Made by a program: the position numbers and the translations under genes
In this document: in pieces, positions 9,545 to 18,444 of the stretch
How the letters are laid out: the number at the start of each line of letters is the position of its first letter
How positions within the stretch are numbered: the first letter of the stretch is position 1
The notes under the pieces: generated by a model
Databases searched by the model: none
The model's input: the letters and a program-made list of their open reading frames with translations, nothing else
Told to the model about the DNA's origin: nothing
Assembly: GCA_022844565.1 (NCBI GenBank)
Contig: JALHLK010000049.1
Coordinates: 1 to 34,322 of the forward strand
Origin: Saprospiraceae bacterium
Lineage (GTDB): Bacteria > Bacteroidota > Bacteroidia > Chitinophagales > Saprospiraceae
DNA length: 34,322 nt
Reading direction: 5' to 3'

Positions 9545-10480
9545 CTATATTGAATGTTCGATTACATTATTTATTTTCTTAATAGTATCATCAAGTTTTT
9601 GATTTGTTGCATTTTTAGTACTTAAAAGCCATTCAAGTAGTGATTTTATTCGTGCATGAAGGGCAGCAATATTCTCTATTGATTTTTTTAATTTTTGCTC
9701 ATAAAGCCAATCCTGGATGAGTGCTTCGGCCAATAGGTGAACCCATGACTGCACAAAGTTGAGGTCTAAAAACAGGTCTTGTCTTGTCACTCCAATATCT
9801 CGTAATTCTACTTCAAAACGCGATAAAAGATTATTGACGGTATGAGACTGTTGGACTACGTCATCCATGATGGTTTTTCGATTAGTCCTATGCCATTTAC
9901 CCCAATATCTAGCATTGCCCGCCTGTTCGTACAATTTTTCTATACTTACAATCGCTTTAAATCCTGCATTATATGCTTCTTCGATTTCAATTTTAAGTTT
10001 ACTATTTTCCTCTTGTTCTTTGTATAGAGATCGCAATAATCTATGATATTCTTCTTTAGGATTACTCAAGATTTCTTCTTCTCTTTTTGATTTTAATGCT
10101 TTGATCTTTTGTTCAAGAGGTGCAATATTATCCATTTGTTTTTTGAGTACATCAATTTCAAATGTATCCAGCTCTATTTGTTTATTGAGGTCTTTGATAT
10201 TTAACGCAATTTGGAGATAATCTTGCCTTTCTTTTTCGAGTTGGGTCTCTTGGCTACCAAGTACCTTATAAAAAAGACTTCGCACGTTCATATGCTCCAA
10301 TGCATCTACGTCATACTGTTTTTTATTGAGCAATTCGGTGAGATAGTTCTTCTGATTAAGGTCTTTTTCCATCTTTATGTAAAGTTCCTCTAAATGGTTA
10401 TTGACCCGCTTCAATCTAGTGATCTCTTCAACTAGTTTTTTTATTTCCTCTGCTATTGGTGTCATAATTGTATGAATCAT
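9545..10480 (-). CDS. coiled-coil protein of unknown function
   Basis: The protein has 311 residues and is rich in K, E, L and N, with long heptad-like stretches at about 5-45, 75-135 and 140-175. The C-terminal half looks helical (SWVHLLAEALIQDWLYEQKLKK, ending in LLEWLLSTKNATNQKLDDTI). I see no signal peptide, membrane segment or catalytic motif, so it is probably cytoplasmic. The start chosen is the longest (MIHTIMTPIAEEI); an ATG six codons in (MTPIAEEI) is as likely. It is transcribed towards and almost touches the OmpA-tail protein gene, so the two are probably one operon and may work together. I do not recognise the family. Confidence 0.7.
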   Translation of the reverse strand: MIHTIMTPIAEEIKKLVEEITRLKRVNNHLEELYIKMEKDLNQKNYLTELLNKKQYDVDALEHMNVRSLFYKVLGSQETQLEKERQDYLQIALNIKDLNKQIELDTFEIDVLKKQMDNIAPLEQKIKALKSKREEEILSNPKEEYHRLLRSLYKEQEENSKLKIEIEEAYNAGFKAIVSIEKLYEQAGNARYWGKWHRTNRKTIMDDVVQQSHTVNNLLSRFEVELRDIGVTRQDLFLDLNFVQSWVHLLAEALIQDWLYEQKLKKSIENIAALHARIKSLLEWLLSTKNATNQKLDDTIKKINNVIEHSI

Positions 10481-10676
10481 GTTAATTTTACACCTAAATG
10501 TACAAAATGAGTTTCGTTATGGAGGTCATAAGAAAGAAAAAATCAGTATTTTTTATGTCAAAAGATCGTAATCAACCATGAAATGAAACGTAAAGTAGAT
10601 CAAACGACAGTTTTTACGTTAAGTTTAGTGCTTTTACAAAATTCATTTTGAACTTAAGGAAATTTAAATATAAACT

Positions 10677-12587
10677 TTGAATAACAACAAATTAAAAGAA
10701 ATTTTAAAACATTACTGGGGATTTGATACATTTAGGGATCCTCAGCTTGAAATTATTGAGTCTATTCTTTCTGGAAGGGATACGGTCGCATTGTTGCCTA
10801 CGGGAGGGGGTAAATCGCTTTGCTATCAATTACCAGCCTTGTATACTAAAGGTAAAGTATTGGTGATTTCGCCTTTGATATCTTTGATGCAAGATCAAGT
10901 ACAAAGTTTGCAGAAGCGTAATATATTGGCAGCAGCGATTCATTCTGGGATGAAGTATGAAGAAATTGATCGTACACTTGATAATTTTGTTCATGGTCCT
11001 ATCAAATTACTGTATATTTCTCCAGAAAGAGTACAAACGGAGATGTTTCAGACGAGGTTTTATATGGCTAATATCGCCTTTGTAGCCATAGATGAAGCAC
11101 ATTGTATCTCGCAATGGGGTCATGATTTTAGGCCAAGTTATACTTCATTGAGTATTTTAAGAGAGATCAAACCAAATGTGCCATTTATTGCTTTAACAGC
11201 TACCGCTACCCAATTGGTATTAGAAGATATCGTTACGCAATTACAATTTAAAAACGAACAAATATTCACAAAGAGTTTTGAGAGAAAGAACCTACAATTT
11301 ATCGTATCTAAAACGGATGATAAGATAAATGAACTCCAAAGGATATTGAGTAAATTAAAAGGAAGTGGCATCATCTATCACCGAAGTCGTGTAAACTGTA
11401 TGAAAATAGCAGATTTGTTGAAGCAAAAAGGATACAAAGCTGCTGCATATCATGGAGGTATGAGTCACTACGATCGAGAGAGAATACAAGGAGAATGGAC
11501 CAATAACAAATATCAAATCATCGTAGCGACCAATGCATTTGGGATGGGTATTGACAAGTCAGATGTGCGATTTGTGATTCACCTCGATGTGCCTCCTAGT
11601 TTGGAGGAGTACTATCAAGAAGCGGGTAGGGCAGGGAGAGATGGCCAAAATGCATTTGCTGTTTCGATTATTGCGAATAAAGATATCGTATCAGCCAGTG
11701 GTGTCATGCAGACGTCTTATCCAAAATTGGAAGAAATTGGTGATTTTTACCAGGTTTTACACAGATATTTTAAAGTAGCTCTCGGAGGAGGGGCAGGAAG
11801 TGATTTTTACTTTGATATTGAAAAATTTGCTACAGCTGCAAAAATTAATCAACATAAAGCCTACAATACTTTAAAAATATTAGAAAGGCAAGAATGGCTC
11901 ATACTCAGTGAAGGTTTGAAAAATCCATCATTGGTTATGGTGATTGCCAATCCGAGAGAAATACACGGCATTTATCCTGAAGGTGATCTAAGATATGAGG
12001 TTTTATGCACTTTACTGAGACTGTACGAAGGGATTTTTGTGGAGAAAGTGCCGATTGATGAAAGTTCTATCGTCTCCTTGTTAAAAATACCGTATGATAA
12101 AATTACTACCTTGCTTAAAATGTTGGAAAAAGACGGTATGATCGAATATGATCAATCTCTAAATAAACCAAAGATTACCTTGCTTAAAGATCGAGCCGAC
12201 GTGACATCCTTTAAGATCGATGAAAAAAAATATCTTGAAGATAAAGGCAATGCCCAAAAAAGACTAAATGCTGTTATTAACTTTTTTTCGAGCGATAATT
12301 GCAGACAAAAAGTAATATTAGAATACTTTGATGAAGAGGCAAAAGCCTGTGGGAGGTGTGATATTTGTCGAGGTAGCCAAAATTCAGATTACACTACTGA
12401 AGATAAAAAAGAGGTCATCAATTATCTAGCAACAATGAAAACCAAAAGTTTTTACGGAAGTAAGGTTGCAGCGTTGTGGCCTTTGAATCGAAGAAAAAGG
12501 ATCGTTAAAGTTATCGAAGATTTGCTTGACGAAGGATATATCGAATTTGTAAGCAAGGATTTATACATTTCTCTCCTTAATGACTAA
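10677..12587 (+). CDS. recQ: ATP-dependent DNA helicase RecQ
   Basis: This is a 3'-5' superfamily 2 helicase acting in recombination and replication repair. Seen in order: motif 0 (FRDPQLEII), Walker A LLPTGGGKS with K46, DEAHCISQWGHDFRP (~139-153), ALTATAT, GIIYHRSR, the motif V/VI block VATNAFGMGIDK ... QEAGRAGRDG, then a zinc-binding segment (DNCRQK ... CGRCDIC) and a winged-helix region. At 636 residues there is no clear C-terminal HRDC domain. The start is a TTG: an in-frame stop at 10671 rules out anything upstream, and the next residues already match the RecQ N-terminus (LKHYWGFDTF). An AAGGA lies at 10656-10660. The last 8 bases overlap the next gene (ATGACTAA), which implies translational coupling. 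Confidence 0.95.
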   Translation: MNNNKLKEILKHYWGFDTFRDPQLEIIESILSGRDTVALLPTGGGKSLCYQLPALYTKGKVLVISPLISLMQDQVQSLQKRNILAAAIHSGMKYEEIDRTLDNFVHGPIKLLYISPERVQTEMFQTRFYMANIAFVAIDEAHCISQWGHDFRPSYTSLSILREIKPNVPFIALTATATQLVLEDIVTQLQFKNEQIFTKSFERKNLQFIVSKTDDKINELQRILSKLKGSGIIYHRSRVNCMKIADLLKQKGYKAAAYHGGMSHYDRERIQGEWTNNKYQIIVATNAFGMGIDKSDVRFVIHLDVPPSLEEYYQEAGRAGRDGQNAFAVSIIANKDIVSASGVMQTSYPKLEEIGDFYQVLHRYFKVALGGGAGSDFYFDIEKFATAAKINQHKAYNTLKILERQEWLILSEGLKNPSLVMVIANPREIHGIYPEGDLRYEVLCTLLRLYEGIFVEKVPIDESSIVSLLKIPYDKITTLLKMLEKDGMIEYDQSLNKPKITLLKDRADVTSFKIDEKKYLEDKGNAQKRLNAVINFFSSDNCRQKVILEYFDEEAKACGRCDICRGSQNSDYTTEDKKEVINYLATMKTKSFYGSKVAALWPLNRRKRIVKVIEDLLDEGYIEFVSKDLYISLLND

Positions 12588-13650
12588 AAAAAGCATAACC
12601 ATATTTACCGTCAATGATGTATATTTTGACCAACGGATGATCAAAATAGCTACTGCATTAAGTGAGGATGGCTATAAAGTCACTTGGGTTGCTCGTGCGA
12701 AATCATTGAATCAAGGACCCCATCAAAATTATCCGTTCGAAGTTAAAAGATGGCAGTTTTTGTTTAATAAAGGACCTTTGTTTTATTTGGAATATGCCTT
12801 GAGGCAGTTGTTGTATCTACTCACTTCGCCCAAAAGTGATCTTCTCTATTGTTGTGATGCGGATACTATTGGAGGCGTATGGTTATATAGTTTTTTACAC
12901 AAAGTCCAATTGATCTATGATGCGCATGAATATTTTAGCGAAACCCCAGAATTAGAATGTCAACCGCTAAAGAAAAGGGTGTGGAGATGGATAGAACGAA
13001 AAGGAGTTGCGTTGTCCCAAAAGCGCATTACCGTAGCTCATCACTTGAGTGAAGAACTTTCAAATCTATATGGCAAACCTTTTGATGTTGTAAGGAATCT
13101 CCCAGTTTTGTTGGATAAAACACCCTTTAACAAAGAAAACATTATCCTTTATCAAGGCGTCTTAAATAAAGGGCGAGGCCTCGAATGTGCTATCCAAGCC
13201 ATGTCCAATTTATCAGATTATCAACTGTATATTTGCGGTGACGGAGATATAAAAGACGAACTCTTGAGTTTAGCCAAAGACCTGCCCAATGTATCATTCT
13301 TAGGATTAAAGACGCCCCATGAGCTCAATAAAATTACGGAGAAAGCTACATTCGGGCTAAACCTTCTTGATCTTTCTAGCAAAAATTACTACTTTTCTTT
13401 AGCCAATAAATTTTTTGACTATGCAGCACATGGTGTGGTGAGTATAAATAGTCCTGGTGTGGAGTATTTGGATTATCAGGCTCAATATCAGCATTGTCTT
13501 GTCCTTGATAATTTGGTCGTTGAGGAATTGGCATCGATTATAGAACGTACAACTGAAGAAGATATAAAAATGTATAGGCAAAATGGGTATAGGATGATGG
13601 AGGAGAATAATTGGGGATTGGAGAAGGAGAAGTTACTCATTACTATTTAA
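12580..13650 (+). CDS. GT-B fold glycosyltransferase (GT4-like)
   Basis: The protein has 356 residues and a two-Rossmann GT-B layout. The N-terminal half carries VNDVYFDQRMIKIATALSED and IYDAHEYFSETPEL, a stretch common in group 1 glycosyltransferases. The C-terminal half carries ILYQGVLNKGRGLE, LYICGDGD and NKFFDYAAHGVVSINS, the donor-nucleotide region with an alpha/beta/alpha pattern. It presumably transfers a sugar from a nucleotide donor to a cell-surface glycan or lipid; donor and acceptor cannot be told. It overlaps recQ by 8 bases, an unexpected pairing that seems to be about transcription rather than shared function. It converges with higA, with only 11 bases between the stops. Confidence 0.85.
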   Translation: MTKKSITIFTVNDVYFDQRMIKIATALSEDGYKVTWVARAKSLNQGPHQNYPFEVKRWQFLFNKGPLFYLEYALRQLLYLLTSPKSDLLYCCDADTIGGVWLYSFLHKVQLIYDAHEYFSETPELECQPLKKRVWRWIERKGVALSQKRITVAHHLSEELSNLYGKPFDVVRNLPVLLDKTPFNKENIILYQGVLNKGRGLECAIQAMSNLSDYQLYICGDGDIKDELLSLAKDLPNVSFLGLKTPHELNKITEKATFGLNLLDLSSKNYYFSLANKFFDYAAHGVVSINSPGVEYLDYQAQYQHCLVLDNLVVEELASIIERTTEEDIKMYRQNGYRMMEENNWGLEKEKLLITI

Positions 13651-13661
13651 CCAAGTAACTA

Positions 13662-14033
13662 TCACTGAACCAACTCGTAGTCATTGATTAGCATCTCTGC
13701 GGGAATATGGAGACTTTTACTAATTTTCCTTATCATTTCTAAGGTTAGTCTGCGTTTTTTATTAAGTACTTCGGATACTTTACTTTTACTACCAATGATA
13801 TCTATCAAATCCTTATTCCTTAATTCTGTTGTTTCCATTTTGTATTTTATGACCTCGATAGGATCAGGATTTCTAAATGAGGGCTCGGTCTCCATTTCAT
13901 ATTTTTCTAAAAGTAAGACCAAGAGCTCTGCTTCATCGAAATTGGGATCTCCTTTTTTACAATCAAATATTTCGTCCAGCCTCTTTAAAGCTTTATGATA
14001 TTCTGCTTCCGTTTTTATAATTTTCCACATCAT
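13662..14033 (-). CDS. higA: HigA-type antitoxin, HTH regulator
   Basis: Antitoxin of a type II toxin-antitoxin pair. The 123 residues have an acidic N-terminal part (AEYHKALKRLDEIF, FDEAELLVLLLEKYE) as in the COG5499/HigA-like group, and a C-terminal XRE-type HTH (LRNKDLIDIIGSKSKVSEVLNKKRRLTLEMIRKISKSLHIP). It should bind and neutralise the HigB homologue and repress the operon. It lies 10 bases downstream of the toxin gene, and the toxin-first order is the usual higBA order. The start could be either of the two leading methionines. Confidence 0.88.
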   Translation of the reverse strand: MMWKIIKTEAEYHKALKRLDEIFDCKKGDPNFDEAELLVLLLEKYEMETEPSFRNPDPIEVIKYKMETTELRNKDLIDIIGSKSKVSEVLNKKRRLTLEMIRKISKSLHIPAEMLINDYELVQ

Positions 14034-14043
14034 TTTTATAAGT

Positions 14044-14337
14044 TTAAATTGTTAATGCATCTATTCGATCGTATTGGAGGTGTGTCCCAACAAATCTTAT
14101 CCAGACAGTTTGTAAATCAAAGTTAATTTGTACAACTAGTCGATATTGATTCCCTTTTATCTTGAATACATATCTGTTAGTTCCAATTGCTCTGCTGTAC
14201 GAAAATCCATCTAAAACATCACTAGTATTGTTATATTTTCCGGTCTCCATGATTTTATACCAGCCAAGTAACTGATTTTCTACTTCTGGATATGTTGTCC
14301 AAAACGCTCTTAATGTCCGTTTCGAAATTATTCGCAT
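14044..14337 (-). CDS. higB: HigB-type toxin, probable mRNA interferase
   Basis: The 97-residue RelE-superfamily toxin is of the HigB group, which cleaves mRNA in a translation-dependent way. Recognisable parts are the N-terminal RTLRAFWTTYPEVENQLLGWY and the beta-strand block NRYVFKIKGNQYRLVVQINF ... VWIRFVGTHLQYDRID, the usual HigB ending in which His and Asp/Tyr residues near the C-terminus contribute to the active site. It is the first gene of the minus-strand higBA operon, and a complete, intact-looking pair suggests a functional module. A TAnnTTTG match lies directly upstream on its strand. Confidence 0.9.
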   Translation of the reverse strand: MRIISKRTLRAFWTTYPEVENQLLGWYKIMETGKYNNTSDVLDGFSYSRAIGTNRYVFKIKGNQYRLVVQINFDLQTVWIRFVGTHLQYDRIDALTI

Positions 14338-14341
14338 AGTG

Positions 14342-14389
14342 CAAAGGTAAATAAAAGTTCAAAAATTGGGAACATTATTTTTTATGTTC
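14342..14389 (-). promoter_or_regulatory. candidate higBA promoter and operator
   Basis: On the minus strand TACCTTTG (plus-strand 14342-14349) matches the Bacteroidota -7 element only a few bases before the higB start, implying a near-leaderless mRNA. About 20 bases further upstream a perfect 6-bp inverted repeat GAACAT-N8-ATGTTC (14370-14389) is a reasonable HigA operator, since HigA proteins bind short palindromes at their own promoter. A clear -33 element is not seen. The rest of 14390-14636 is AT-rich and I see nothing in it. Confidence 0.4.
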
Positions 14390-14636
14390 TTTTCAGGATT
14401 AAAAAAATCCAGAAGGATGAAAAAATGCTAATTAAAACAAGACACCTAGCCTGTTAAAAAATGTTATAACAATGACCCATGGGTCTTTGACTTACCTAAT
14501 AATTTATGGGCAATTTCACGCTTATTGTAATAATTAGACTTGTTACTGAATTTAGATAAACCACATAATAACTAAAACCCTCCATCTAATCATTTATAAA
14601 CCCCTACGCATTTTTTATGGCCTGATCGATAAAAAT

Positions 14637-14690
14637 TTGATTAGTTCTGCACTTGGAATATTTTTGATTAGTTTTGCACTTGAAATATTT
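14637..14690. repeat. two tandem copies of a 27-bp unit
   Basis: 14637-14663 and 14664-14690 are adjacent 27-base units differing at two positions (TTGATTAGTTcTGCACTTGg versus TTGATTAGTTtTGCACTTGa). They end 29 bases before the start of the DUF5602-like lipoprotein gene. The second copy contains TAGTTTTG (14669-14676), a TAnnTTTG match; the first copy has a C in that place. The duplication may have built or doubled a promoter or regulator site. Confidence 0.75.
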
Positions 14691-14719
14691 TTATCAATTA
14701 ACACTTAAAATTATCATTC

Positions 14720-15478
14720 ATGAAAAAGAAAATTAACCTCCTTTGTTTTTGGGTTTTGTCATGCCTACTGCTTATGAACTGCTCGAAAGACGAACCTAGT
14801 ATTCACGCTCATAATGGTGCAGAGCAAAAACTAGGCAACGGCAAAGTTTATTCTTCTGTTACCTTTTCTGCCGAAGATGTTCCTACCAGTTTGAGCTTGG
14901 TATTTACAAAAGGCGCACTCGAAAACCTTTCTCATACAGATTTGACTGAATTAGTGATTAAACTTCCGACTGAGGCTGTGGGCAAGACGCTATTTGACCA
15001 CATCTTTTTGACGTTTTCACACACAGGTCACGAACCACCGGGTATCTATGATGTAGCTCACTTTGACATTCACTTTATGTTACAGCCTCTAGCAGAACGA
15101 TTGTTAATACCTCCTTACGGACCAACAACAGCAGCAAAGTTTGATAATTTACCTCCAGATGGATACATGCCTGTTCCCTATTTTAGACTTCCTGCGGGGG
15201 TACCTCTCATGGGCACACATTGGGCTAATCCTACTTCTACTGAATTGAACGGAGGAAAGTTTACTCAGACACTAATCTTGGGTTCATATGATGGGAAACT
15301 AACTTTTGTTGAGCCGATGATCACCCTAACCACTTTGCAGAGTTCACCCAATCTTAGTTTCAAAATACCGCAACCTACAAAATTTGCAATTCCTGGTTTA
15401 TATCCGACAGATTACTCTATCAAACAAGTTGGAGATAAAGTAGTAGTAAGTCTTGACAACTTAATACAAGTTAAGTAG
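14720..15478 (+). CDS. lipoprotein with DUF5602/TTHB210-like domain
   Basis: The protein has 252 residues. A lipoprotein signal peptide ends in LLLMNCSKDEP (lipobox Cys ~21), so it is probably anchored in the envelope. The mature part resembles the TTHB210/DUF5602 family by the run GKVYSSVTF ... GALENLSH ... LPTEAVGKTLFDHIFLTFSHTGHEPPGIYD-VAHFDIHF, which is rich in conserved histidines and could bind metal. The biochemical role of the family is not known to me. It begins downstream of a 27-bp tandem repeat and ends 2 bases before the heme-lipoprotein gene, so the two are one transcription unit. Confidence 0.75.
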   Translation: MKKKINLLCFWVLSCLLLMNCSKDEPSIHAHNGAEQKLGNGKVYSSVTFSAEDVPTSLSLVFTKGALENLSHTDLTELVIKLPTEAVGKTLFDHIFLTFSHTGHEPPGIYDVAHFDIHFMLQPLAERLLIPPYGPTTAAKFDNLPPDGYMPVPYFRLPAGVPLMGTHWANPTSTELNGGKFTQTLILGSYDGKLTFVEPMITLTTLQSSPNLSFKIPQPTKFAIPGLYPTDYSIKQVGDKVVVSLDNLIQVK

Positions 15479-15480
15479 TA

Positions 15481-15813
15481 GTGAATCGCTACCAATTAAT
15501 TTTGGGTGTCTTTATGTTATTTACCTTGTGTAATTGTACTAATGACATTGAAGGAGACAAGGTTGTATTCCAACATGCAACCTTGCGCCCTTGGTTTGAT
15601 AATAATTGCGCTCGATGTCATAGCAAAGGAAAGAATAATTACCTACATTGGCTGTATAATCCAAATGACTTTGAGACATCATTTTCAACACATTATGCTA
15701 ATCAAATATACAAATTAGTGAGCGAAGGCCGTATGCCAAATGATGCCATTCTTACAGATGAAGAAAAACAAACATTAAAAACATGGTATGAAAATGGACG
15801 CCCTAGTAGATAA
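15481..15813 (+). CDS. small lipoprotein with a single c-type heme motif
   Basis: The protein has 110 residues and starts at GTG 15481, two bases after the stop of the preceding lipoprotein gene. The signal peptide ends in LCNCTND with a lipobox-like Cys. The mature protein has one heme attachment site, CARCH, in a setting (LRPWFDNNCARCHS) like class I cytochromes c, and a methionine in EGRMPND placed as the usual distal heme ligand. It is probably a membrane-tethered periplasmic monoheme cytochrome. The short region between the heme site and the Met is shorter than in classical cytochrome c. Partner redox proteins are not evident; the upstream DUF5602-like lipoprotein is the obvious candidate. 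Confidence 0.75.
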   Translation: MNRYQLILGVFMLFTLCNCTNDIEGDKVVFQHATLRPWFDNNCARCHSKGKNNYLHWLYNPNDFETSFSTHYANQIYKLVSEGRMPNDAILTDEEKQTLKTWYENGRPSR

Positions 15814-15937
15814 GCTGTTGTTCCATTACCTTTGAAATTTTGACACACCCAACCCTCTTTTAATGCCATTTTGACACTAATCCATAGGGTGGCATATTGT
15901 TTGACTACCTCATCTATGTAACAAAAAATGAACAAAA

Positions 15938-17803
15938 ATGGCTAAAGGACAAATTTCTGTACAAACGGAGAACATTTTTCCGATAATCAAAAAATTTCTA
16001 TATTCTGACCACGAGATATTCTTAAGAGAACTGATATCTAATGCGGTAGATGCAACAAGTAAATTAAGGACCTTAGCAACACTTGGTGAGGTAAAAGGGG
16101 AGGTAGGAGATACCACCATATCCATTTCAATTGACAAAGAGGCAAAGACCATCACGATATCGGACAAAGGTATTGGAATGACGGAAGAAGAGGTTATGAA
16201 ATATCTCAATCAGGTGGCATTTTCATCTGCAGAGGAATTTTTATCTAAATATCAGAATCAAGCTCAAATCATTGGGCATTTTGGGCTTGGATTTTACTCT
16301 GCATTTATGGTAGCTGCAAAAGTAGAAGTGATTACAAAATCATTTAAGGAAAACTCAGAAGCGGTCAAATGGATATGTGATGGAAACCCTGAGTATGAGC
16401 TCGAAGATCACGACAAAGAGTCAAGAGGTACAGATATAGTACTTCATATTGCCGAAGATAGTACGGAGTTTTTAGAAGACTCAAGAATTGAAGGTTTATT
16501 AAACAAGTATTGTAAGTTTTTGCCTGTTGATATCCAATTTGGTACCAAAACGGAGTCAACTTTTGAAGGAGAAGGTGATGATAAAACAGAAATCAAAACA
16601 GAAATTCCTAATATCATCAACAATACGTCACCAATTTGGAAGAAAAAACCTTTAGAATTGACAGACGAAGATTATAAAAGCTTCTACAATGAATTGTATC
16701 CATACAGTACACCACCACTTTTTTGGATTCATCTAAATATAGATTATCCATTCAATTTGACAGGGGTATTGTACTTCCCTAAATTGGGCAACAATATAGA
16801 AGTCCAAAAAAATAAAATACAATTATACAGCAATCAAGTATATGTTACTGACGAAGTAAAGGATATTGTGCCAGAGTTTTTGACACTCCTACATGGTGTG
16901 ATAGACTCGCCTGATATCCCTCTGAATGTATCCCGCTCGTACCTTCAAGCTGATGGCAATGTGAAGAAAATTACTTCATACATCACCAAAAAAGTCGCAG
17001 AAAAATTTGAATCTATTTTCAAAACAGACAGAGCAGCTTTCGAAGAAAAATGGTCAGAAACCAGTATTTTTGTCAAATATGGTATGATCACAGATGAAAA
17101 ATTTGCAGAAAGAGCCAAAGATTTTGTTCTTTTAAAAGATACAGATGGTAAGTATTTTACCATTGGTGAATACAAAGACTTAGTGAGCTCAAACCAAAAA
17201 GATAAGCACGATCGAGTGGTATGCATCTATACATCCAATGTCAAAGATCAATATACCTACATCCAAGCGGCTAAAAACTACGGTTACAACGTATTATTAT
17301 TTGATACTCCGATAGACAATCACTTTATGCAGCAATTGGAGTATAAGGGTGAGAATCTGACATTTGTAAGGGTTGACTCAGATACAGTTGATAATCTTGT
17401 ACAAAAAGACGAGAAGAAAGAATCTGTATTGACGGATAAAGATCAAGAGGCGGTAAAAGAAGTGTTTACCAAATCGATAGGAGACTTGAAAGGTGGACAT
17501 GTAGAACTCAAAGCATTAAGCCCTAACGATCATCCTGTGGTCATTACAAAACCTGAATTTATGAGAAGGATGAAAGAAATGCAAATGATGCAAGGTATGG
17601 ATATGGATGCATTTCCAGATAGTCATAATGTGGTAATCAACACCAACAATCCCATCATAGCTAATAAGTTATTGACGCTTGATGAGGCTCAGCAAAAAGA
17701 AACAGTTGATTATTTACATCAACTTGCATTGCTCAACCAAAACATGCTGAAAGGTGAAGATTTGGCCAATTTTGTAAACAAGGCGCTAGAGAAAATTTCA
17801 TAA
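15938..17803 (+). CDS. htpG: molecular chaperone HtpG (Hsp90)
   Basis: Bacterial Hsp90, an ATP-driven cytosolic chaperone for late folding of clients. The N-terminal GHKL ATPase is intact: IFLRELISNAVDA (~27-39) with the catalytic Glu and Mg-binding Asn, SDKGIGMT (~75-82), AFSSAEEF and GHFGLGFYSAFMV (~113-125). The middle domain includes NVSRSYLQ with the conserved arginine, and the C-terminal dimerisation part ends in LANFVNKALEKIS. At 621 residues it has the length usual in Bacteroidota. In the 124 bases before the ATG the sequence ATTTTGACAC occurs twice (15837-15846 and 15868-15877), a possible regulatory repeat. Confidence 0.95.
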   Translation: MAKGQISVQTENIFPIIKKFLYSDHEIFLRELISNAVDATSKLRTLATLGEVKGEVGDTTISISIDKEAKTITISDKGIGMTEEEVMKYLNQVAFSSAEEFLSKYQNQAQIIGHFGLGFYSAFMVAAKVEVITKSFKENSEAVKWICDGNPEYELEDHDKESRGTDIVLHIAEDSTEFLEDSRIEGLLNKYCKFLPVDIQFGTKTESTFEGEGDDKTEIKTEIPNIINNTSPIWKKKPLELTDEDYKSFYNELYPYSTPPLFWIHLNIDYPFNLTGVLYFPKLGNNIEVQKNKIQLYSNQVYVTDEVKDIVPEFLTLLHGVIDSPDIPLNVSRSYLQADGNVKKITSYITKKVAEKFESIFKTDRAAFEEKWSETSIFVKYGMITDEKFAERAKDFVLLKDTDGKYFTIGEYKDLVSSNQKDKHDRVVCIYTSNVKDQYTYIQAAKNYGYNVLLFDTPIDNHFMQQLEYKGENLTFVRVDSDTVDNLVQKDEKKESVLTDKDQEAVKEVFTKSIGDLKGGHVELKALSPNDHPVVITKPEFMRRMKEMQMMQGMDMDAFPDSHNVVINTNNPIIANKLLTLDEAQQKETVDYLHQLALLNQNMLKGEDLANFVNKALEKIS

Positions 17804-17827
17804 AGAGATGTTCTAAAGTATTTAAAG

Positions 17828-17872
17828 AAAATAGGTTTTCATTAAATTTATAGTGTGGAAACCTATTTTTTT
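17828..17872 (+). terminator. rho-independent terminator of htpG
   Basis: An 11-bp perfect inverted repeat AAAATAGGTTT (17828-17838) / AAACCTATTTT (17859-17869) with a 20-base loop runs into seven T residues (17866-17872). It lies 25 bases after the htpG stop. The A-rich left flank means it may also work on the other strand. Confidence 0.6.
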
Positions 17873-17971
17873 ATACTTTTGAAAACAAAATTCTCACTTA
17901 CACAGTTTTTAAAGTGAGGTTTTTAATTTAAGTCGAAATAATTTTATAAAATAAAAATTAATATCAATAAT

Positions 17972-18439
17972 ATGTCAGTAAAAGTAGGTGATCAAGCTCC
18001 AGATTTCAAGATTGTAGATACAGATAAAACTGTTTTTAGTCTAAGTGAGTACAAAGGTAAAAATTTAGTGCTTTTGTTTTTTCCATTTGCCTTCACATCA
18101 GTGTGTACAGAAGAGTTGTGCAATGTGAGAGACAATATGAATGTATATTCGAAATTAAATGCTGAAGTATTAGCAGTTTCTGTCGATTCTCCATTTACGC
18201 TTGGTAAGTTTAAAGAAGACCAAGGTTTTAATTTTAGAGTAGCATCAGACTTTAATAAGGAAGCATTCCCTGCATACGGAGCTGCTTATGATGAGTTTGT
18301 GTTTGGTTTAAAAGGAGTAGCAAAAAGATCTGCTTTTATAATTGATAAAGAAGGTGTAATAAGATATGCTGAAGTATTGGATATTGCAAAAGATATTCCT
18401 AACTTTGCAGCTATTCAAGAAACACTTTCAAAATTATAG
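17972..18439 (+). CDS. thiol peroxidase, AhpE/PrxQ-like peroxiredoxin
   Basis: The protein reduces hydrogen and organic peroxides with a reactive cysteine. The 155 residues have the thioredoxin fold and the peroxidatic site FFPFAFTSVCTEELC: P38, T42 and C45 form the PxxxTxxC motif, and C50 lies five residues on, as in PrxQ/BCP enzymes that use it as the resolving cysteine. GVAKRSAFIIDKEG supplies the conserved active-site arginine. There is no signal peptide, so it is cytosolic. TACTTTTG at 17874-17881 is a weak -7 candidate. The stop is 5 bases before the clpS frame, so co-transcription with clpS-aat is likely. Confidence 0.9.
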   Translation: MSVKVGDQAPDFKIVDTDKTVFSLSEYKGKNLVLLFFPFAFTSVCTEELCNVRDNMNVYSKLNAEVLAVSVDSPFTLGKFKEDQGFNFRVASDFNKEAFPAYGAAYDEFVFGLKGVAKRSAFIIDKEGVIRYAEVLDIAKDIPNFAAIQETLSKL

Positions 18440-18444
18440 TATCA

